From CAZQRW01 sp964596115 (lineage in GTDB: Bacteria; Hydrothermota; UBA3072; B12-G15), in contig CAZQRW010000069.1 in the NCBI GenBank assembly GCA_964596115.1, positions 1 through 7,901 on the forward strand: 7,901 bases of DNA, read 5' to 3'. Shown piece by piece: positions 5,472 to 7,901 of the stretch. How positions within the stretch are numbered: position 1 is the stretch's first letter; each line of letters begins with the position of its first letter. Below the pieces are notes generated by a model, which did not search any database, had not been told where the DNA came from, and worked only from the letters and a program-made list of their open reading frames with translations. The translations under genes and the position numbers were made by a program.

Positions 5472-6308
5472 ATGGTAAAGATTGTAACTGATGATGGAAG
5501 TGATATACCAGAAGTTCTTGTCAAGAAGTATGATATCACCATATTAAAGCATCCCTTATACCTTGGGGATGAAGAGGTGACAAGTATCTCACCCAAACAA
5601 TTTTACAAAAGGTTAAGAGAAGGAGAAATGCCCAGGACGACGCTTCTTCCTACAGGGCTTCTGGTTGACACATATAAAAAACTGGAAACTGACACTATTC
5701 TATCTATCCATCTATCTTCAAAGATGAGTGGAACATATAATTCGGCACTCACTGCTGCTGAAATGGTAAAAGATAATGTAAGGGTAGCGGTATATGATAC
5801 AGGGTTAACAACTCTGGGAGAAGGGATGATCGTCCTTGAATCTGCTATTGAAGCCTTTGCAGGTAAGGATATTGAAAGTGTAAAAGCTAAGGCAGAGGAA
5901 GTAAGGTCAAAGGTCAAAATGATTCTTGCTATTCCTGACCTTGGCTTCCTTCACAGAAGCGGAAGACTGGGTAAAGGAAAAGCATTTCTTGGTGCAATGA
6001 TGAAGATAATCCCAATGGTCACATACTCTGGTGGTGAGATAGTCCCTTTTGGAAGGGTTAGAACAGCATCTCAGGCAATTTCAAAGATAGAGGATGCGAT
6101 AAGAAAAGACCTCACAGTATCTAAGGCAAAAAGATTGAAAGTTCTGCTTGGTTATACCACGGATGATAAAATTTGCCAGGAGATAGAAGAGACGATCAGA
6201 GAAGAGTTTACTGTAAGCGAGCTATATATCTTGCAGCTTAATCCCGTTGTTGGTGTATATGTGGGGCCAGGAGCATGGGGAATATCCTATTATCCTATGG
6301 AAGGCTAA
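5472..6308 (+). CDS. degV: DegV family protein, probable fatty-acid-binding FakB partner of FakA
   Basis: This 278-residue protein has the size and block order of DegV/FakB proteins. These bind a single fatty acid and present it to the FakA kinase. Visible blocks are KIVTDDGSDIP (3-13, usually TDSxxDLP), the TTLLPTG segment near 57-62, SIHLSSKMSGTYNSA (78-92), YDTGLTTLGEGMIVLE (108-123), FLHRSGRLGKGKAFLGAMM (159-177), and GVYVGPGAWGISYYP near the C-terminus. The last block normally has His before x-GPG (GxHxGPG). Here the matching residue is Tyr263, which may alter contact with the acyl carboxylate. The first block has DDGS where many relatives have DSTS. Being next to fakA and directly before plsY supports the fatty acid kinase role over other DegV roles. 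The start is fixed by AGGAGGA. The plsY start follows the stop by 2 bases. Confidence 0.92.
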   Translation: MVKIVTDDGSDIPEVLVKKYDITILKHPLYLGDEEVTSISPKQFYKRLREGEMPRTTLLPTGLLVDTYKKLETDTILSIHLSSKMSGTYNSALTAAEMVKDNVRVAVYDTGLTTLGEGMIVLESAIEAFAGKDIESVKAKAEEVRSKVKMILAIPDLGFLHRSGRLGKGKAFLGAMMKIIPMVTYSGGEIVPFGRVRTASQAISKIEDAIRKDLTVSKAKRLKVLLGYTTDDKICQEIEETIREEFTVSELYILQLNPVVGVYVGPGAWGISYYPMEG

Positions 6309-6310
6309 TT

Positions 6311-6898
6311 ATGTTAAAAGAGATACTTTTTCCAGTGTTGGCTTATTTTCTTGGAAGCATATCCTTTGCCCACATAATTGCAAGTGCAAAGGGAGTTTCC
6401 TTAAGGGAAACAGGCAGTGGGAATTTAGGGACAGCGAATGTATTTACAAATGTAGGGAAGATATATGGAGTTATGGTTTGTATCTGTGACATGCTGAAGG
6501 CAATCGTTCCTATGTTTTTTTTAAAAATCATGGGAGGAGCAAATTTCTCAGTAGCTATTACAGGGCTTTGTGCTATTATTGGACATGATTTTCCTGTTTA
6601 CTATAAATTTAGAGGAGGCAAGGGATTTAGCACAGCATTGGGGGTTATAGGATTCCTTTCACCTATTACCCTGTGCATTGCTGCTTTTGGTGCAGTAATC
6701 ACTATATTCTTTACGCACTATCCGACTCTTGGATTCCTTAGTTTTCTTGTTCTTACCCCCATCTCATTCATTATCCTTGGAACAGATTTGGCCACCATTT
6801 CAATAGTATGTGTTGTCATACTGTTTCTTCTTGCCCGCACCATTCCAAACTTTAAGTTATTCTTCAGCGGTGGGGAAAGGACAATTTGGGTAAAGTAA
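6311..6898 (+). CDS. plsY: Glycerol-3-phosphate acyltransferase PlsY
   Basis: This integral membrane enzyme transfers the acyl group from acyl-phosphate to glycerol-3-phosphate, giving lysophosphatidic acid, the first step of phospholipid synthesis. The protein is 195 residues from the ATG at 6311, usual for the family, and has about five hydrophobic segments. The three conserved regions are recognisable: SGNLGTANVFTNVGK (36-50, family SGNPGATN), GHDFPVYYKFRGGKG (91-105), and a C-terminal R-x3-N...GGE (176-189). The DxxKA segment (60-64) matches the family DxxKG. A longer reading frame starts at 6275, but it overlaps degV by 34 nt and adds atypical residues. GGAAGG at 6299-6304 gives a well-placed ribosome site for 6311. 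The 2-nt gap after degV points to co-transcription. Confidence 0.94.
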   Translation: MLKEILFPVLAYFLGSISFAHIIASAKGVSLRETGSGNLGTANVFTNVGKIYGVMVCICDMLKAIVPMFFLKIMGGANFSVAITGLCAIIGHDFPVYYKFRGGKGFSTALGVIGFLSPITLCIAAFGAVITIFFTHYPTLGFLSFLVLTPISFIILGTDLATISIVCVVILFLLARTIPNFKLFFSGGERTIWVK

Positions 6899-6910
6899 AT
6901 TAAAGGTTAA

Positions 6911-7537
6911 ATGGTGAAAATTTCCTTTTTTATACTGCTTGGTTATCTTATAGGGTCAATTCCTTCTGGCTACATAGCTGGCAAGATAAAGGGAATAGAT
7001 GTGACAAAAGAGGGTTTTCGGAAAATCGGCACTTCCAATATTTACAGAACCCTTGGTTTTCTTCCAGCGGTGATTGTATTCTTTTGTGATTTTATGAAGG
7101 GTATCATCCCAATATTCATCATGGGCTCGCTTGGATTTTCTGAACCTCTGGCATCGCTTTCTGGACTTGCTGCTATTTGTGGACATAACTGGCCCATATG
7201 GCTTGGTTTTAAAGGCGGTGGTAGAGGAGCATCTACTTCCTGGGGAGTATTATATTATTTTATGCCTTGTGAAACCATAATTTTATTTGTTGTGTTTGCA
7301 GGACTCAGTGGTATTAAAAAGAGCTCACCTCTTCCAATGCTTATCTTTTTCCTTCTTATGCCATTCGTAACGAGATTATTCCATGAACCATTATGGATGA
7401 TGAATCTTGCATTTGGTATATTTGCCCTTTTTCTATTTACAAGAATCATAAGTGGGGTAGGAGCAATCAGGACAAGTAAGTTTAAGACTAAATCAATTCT
7501 AAATCTCCTTCTCTTTGATAGAGCAAACAGGGGATGA
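6911..7537 (+). CDS. Second, divergent PlsY-family acyltransferase homologue
   Basis: This 208-residue multi-pass membrane protein follows plsY by 12 nt and is clearly its paralogue. The N-terminus (FFILLGYLIGSIPSGYI, 6-22), the DFMKG motif (60-64) and GHNWPIWLGFKGG (91-103) all match the family. The catalytic regions have drifted. The SGNPGATN block reads FRKIGTSN (36-43), losing the Ser-Gly-Asn, and FKGGKG reads FKGGGRG (100-106). The C-terminal R-x3-N...GxE motif is not recognisable; in its place is a basic tail (RTSKFKTKS). It may use another acyl donor or acceptor, regulate PlsY, or be inactive. A modest AAGG lies 4 bases before the ATG. The family call is firm, the activity is not. Confidence 0.85.
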   Translation: MVKISFFILLGYLIGSIPSGYIAGKIKGIDVTKEGFRKIGTSNIYRTLGFLPAVIVFFCDFMKGIIPIFIMGSLGFSEPLASLSGLAAICGHNWPIWLGFKGGGRGASTSWGVLYYFMPCETIILFVVFAGLSGIKKSSPLPMLIFFLLMPFVTRLFHEPLWMMNLAFGIFALFLFTRIISGVGAIRTSKFKTKSILNLLLFDRANRG

Positions 7538-7581
7538 TAAAAAGGCATTGTCTCAGATAAAAATGATGTTTTTGAAATTAA
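7538..7581. other. 3' end of the lipid operon, no strong terminator
   Basis: The only stem-like element is AAAAA (7559-7563), TGATG, TTTTT (7569-7573), made purely of A-T pairs. It is too weak to call a terminator. No GC-rich hairpin with a T-run is visible between the end of the second plsY and 7901. Confidence 0.3.
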
Positions 7582-7773
7582 TTAGGAATTAGGGACAGCG
7601 CCCATATTTTTGTTGACAGAATGGAGGGTATCTGCATAACTTGCCAGATATCCATCATCTAAAAATTTGTTTATATCCTGTATTTCAGCCATTATCATCT
7701 CGCTCTTTTCTTCTATTTTTCTCCTACCTTGTCTTACGTCCTGATCTTCTATAAAGGAAAGCCTTTTTTCCAC
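7582..7773 (-). CDS. Possible small hypothetical protein or gene fragment (63 codons)
   Basis: This is a short charged reading frame starting at a GTG (7771-7773) that lies inside a 7-bp repeat unit, with an in-frame stop just upstream at 7777-7779. The middle (RKIEEKSEMIMAEIQDINKF) could form an amphipathic helix, and the rest (YLASYADTLHSVNKN) looks protein-like. I do not recognise a family. AAGG and other purine stretches do not form a convincing ribosome site. It may be the worn 3' end of a longer gene, or not expressed at all. It would converge with the lipid operon. Confidence 0.25.
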   Translation of the reverse strand: MEKRLSFIEDQDVRQGRRKIEEKSEMIMAEIQDINKFLDDGYLASYADTLHSVNKNMGAVPNS

Positions 7774-7798
7774 GATTCACGAATCACAAATCACGGTC
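7771..7798. repeat. Tandem 7-bp repeat array, consensus CACGAAT
   Basis: Four heptamers in register: CACGATT, CACGAAT, CACAAAT, CACGGTC. They supply the GTG start of the weak minus-strand reading frame and the stop codon just before it. The sequence differs from the arrays at 24-65 and 7804-7838 but the period is the same. Confidence 0.7.
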
Positions 7799-7803
7799 TT
7801 TTT

Positions 7804-7838
7804 ACTTCCCACTTCTCACTTCCTATTTCTTACTTCTT
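7804..7838. repeat. Tandem 7-bp repeat array, consensus ACTTCYY
   Basis: Five heptamers in register: ACTTCCC, ACTTCTC, ACTTCCT, ATTTCTT, ACTTCTT. An A recurs every seventh base at 7804, 7811, 7818, 7825 and 7832. The array is pyrimidine-rich on the plus strand, like the array at 24-65. The remaining bases to 7901 are T-rich and I see no gene or signal in them. Confidence 0.75.
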
Positions 7839-7901
7839 CTACCTTGTTTTTTTCTTCTGGATTCTATTCCTTTATTTTATATAATTTGTGTAAATTTTTA
7901 C

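Noticed and set aside
6275..6310. Upstream ATG for plsY overlapping degV
   Set aside because: It adds a 12-residue non-typical extension. The ATG at 6311 has GGAAGG 6 bases upstream and gives a standard PlsY N-terminus.
7559..7573. Rho-independent terminator after the second plsY gene
   Set aside because: The stem is five A-T pairs only, with no GC content, and would not be stable.
7599..7610. GGGACAGCGCCC as a structured element end
   Set aside because: Only a 3-bp outer stem can form, and no second copy is present in the window.

Overview
The window is AT-rich bacterial DNA, probably from an uncultivated, possibly thermophilic or anaerobic candidate-phylum lineage. That placement is a guess. 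It rests on the mix of a type I restriction-modification gene, a GxxExxY protein, a tandem pair of PlsY acyltransferases and many short-period repeats; there is no rRNA or other marker to fix the taxonomy.

Left part (1-2320). A complete type I methyltransferase gene (hsdM, minus strand) reads toward the left edge and ends inside an array of 7-bp repeats. Any hsdS or hsdR partner would lie outside the window. Behind its start is about 490 bp without an intact gene. This holds an AT-rich leader, several copies of a TTGCAA-based repeat, and the shrunken remains of an IS200/REP-associated (Y1) transposase. Only the first ~18 codons and the last ~44 codons of the transposase remain.

Centre and right (2321-7537). 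Five genes on the plus strand look like a lipid-remodelling operon. They encode a patatin-like phospholipase, a FakA-type (DAK2/YloV) fatty acid kinase, a DegV/FakB-type fatty-acid-binding protein, PlsY glycerol-3-phosphate acyltransferase and a second, divergent PlsY homologue. The pairs phospholipase-fakA, degV-plsY and plsY-plsY2 overlap or lie within about 12 nt of each other. A plausible flow is: patatin frees fatty acids, FakB presents them to FakA, FakA makes acyl-phosphate, and PlsY transfers the acyl group to glycerol-3-phosphate.

The one break in this operon lies between fakA and degV. A GxxExxY (PD-(D/E)XK-like) gene sits there, bracketed by 40-nt imperfect inverted repeats built from 9-bp units. 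Its start codon is in one arm and its stop codon in the other. An 8-bp direct repeat (TATAATGA) lies just outside. This looks like a small mobile cassette. At its right edge a TATAAT box and a perfect GAAA-tetraloop hairpin precede the strong Shine-Dalgarno of degV.

Right end (7538-7901). No convincing gene is visible: a weak 63-codon minus-strand reading frame and two further 7-bp-period arrays of different sequence. Short-period (7- and 9-bp) repeats that supply start or stop codons of neighbouring reading frames recur across the window.
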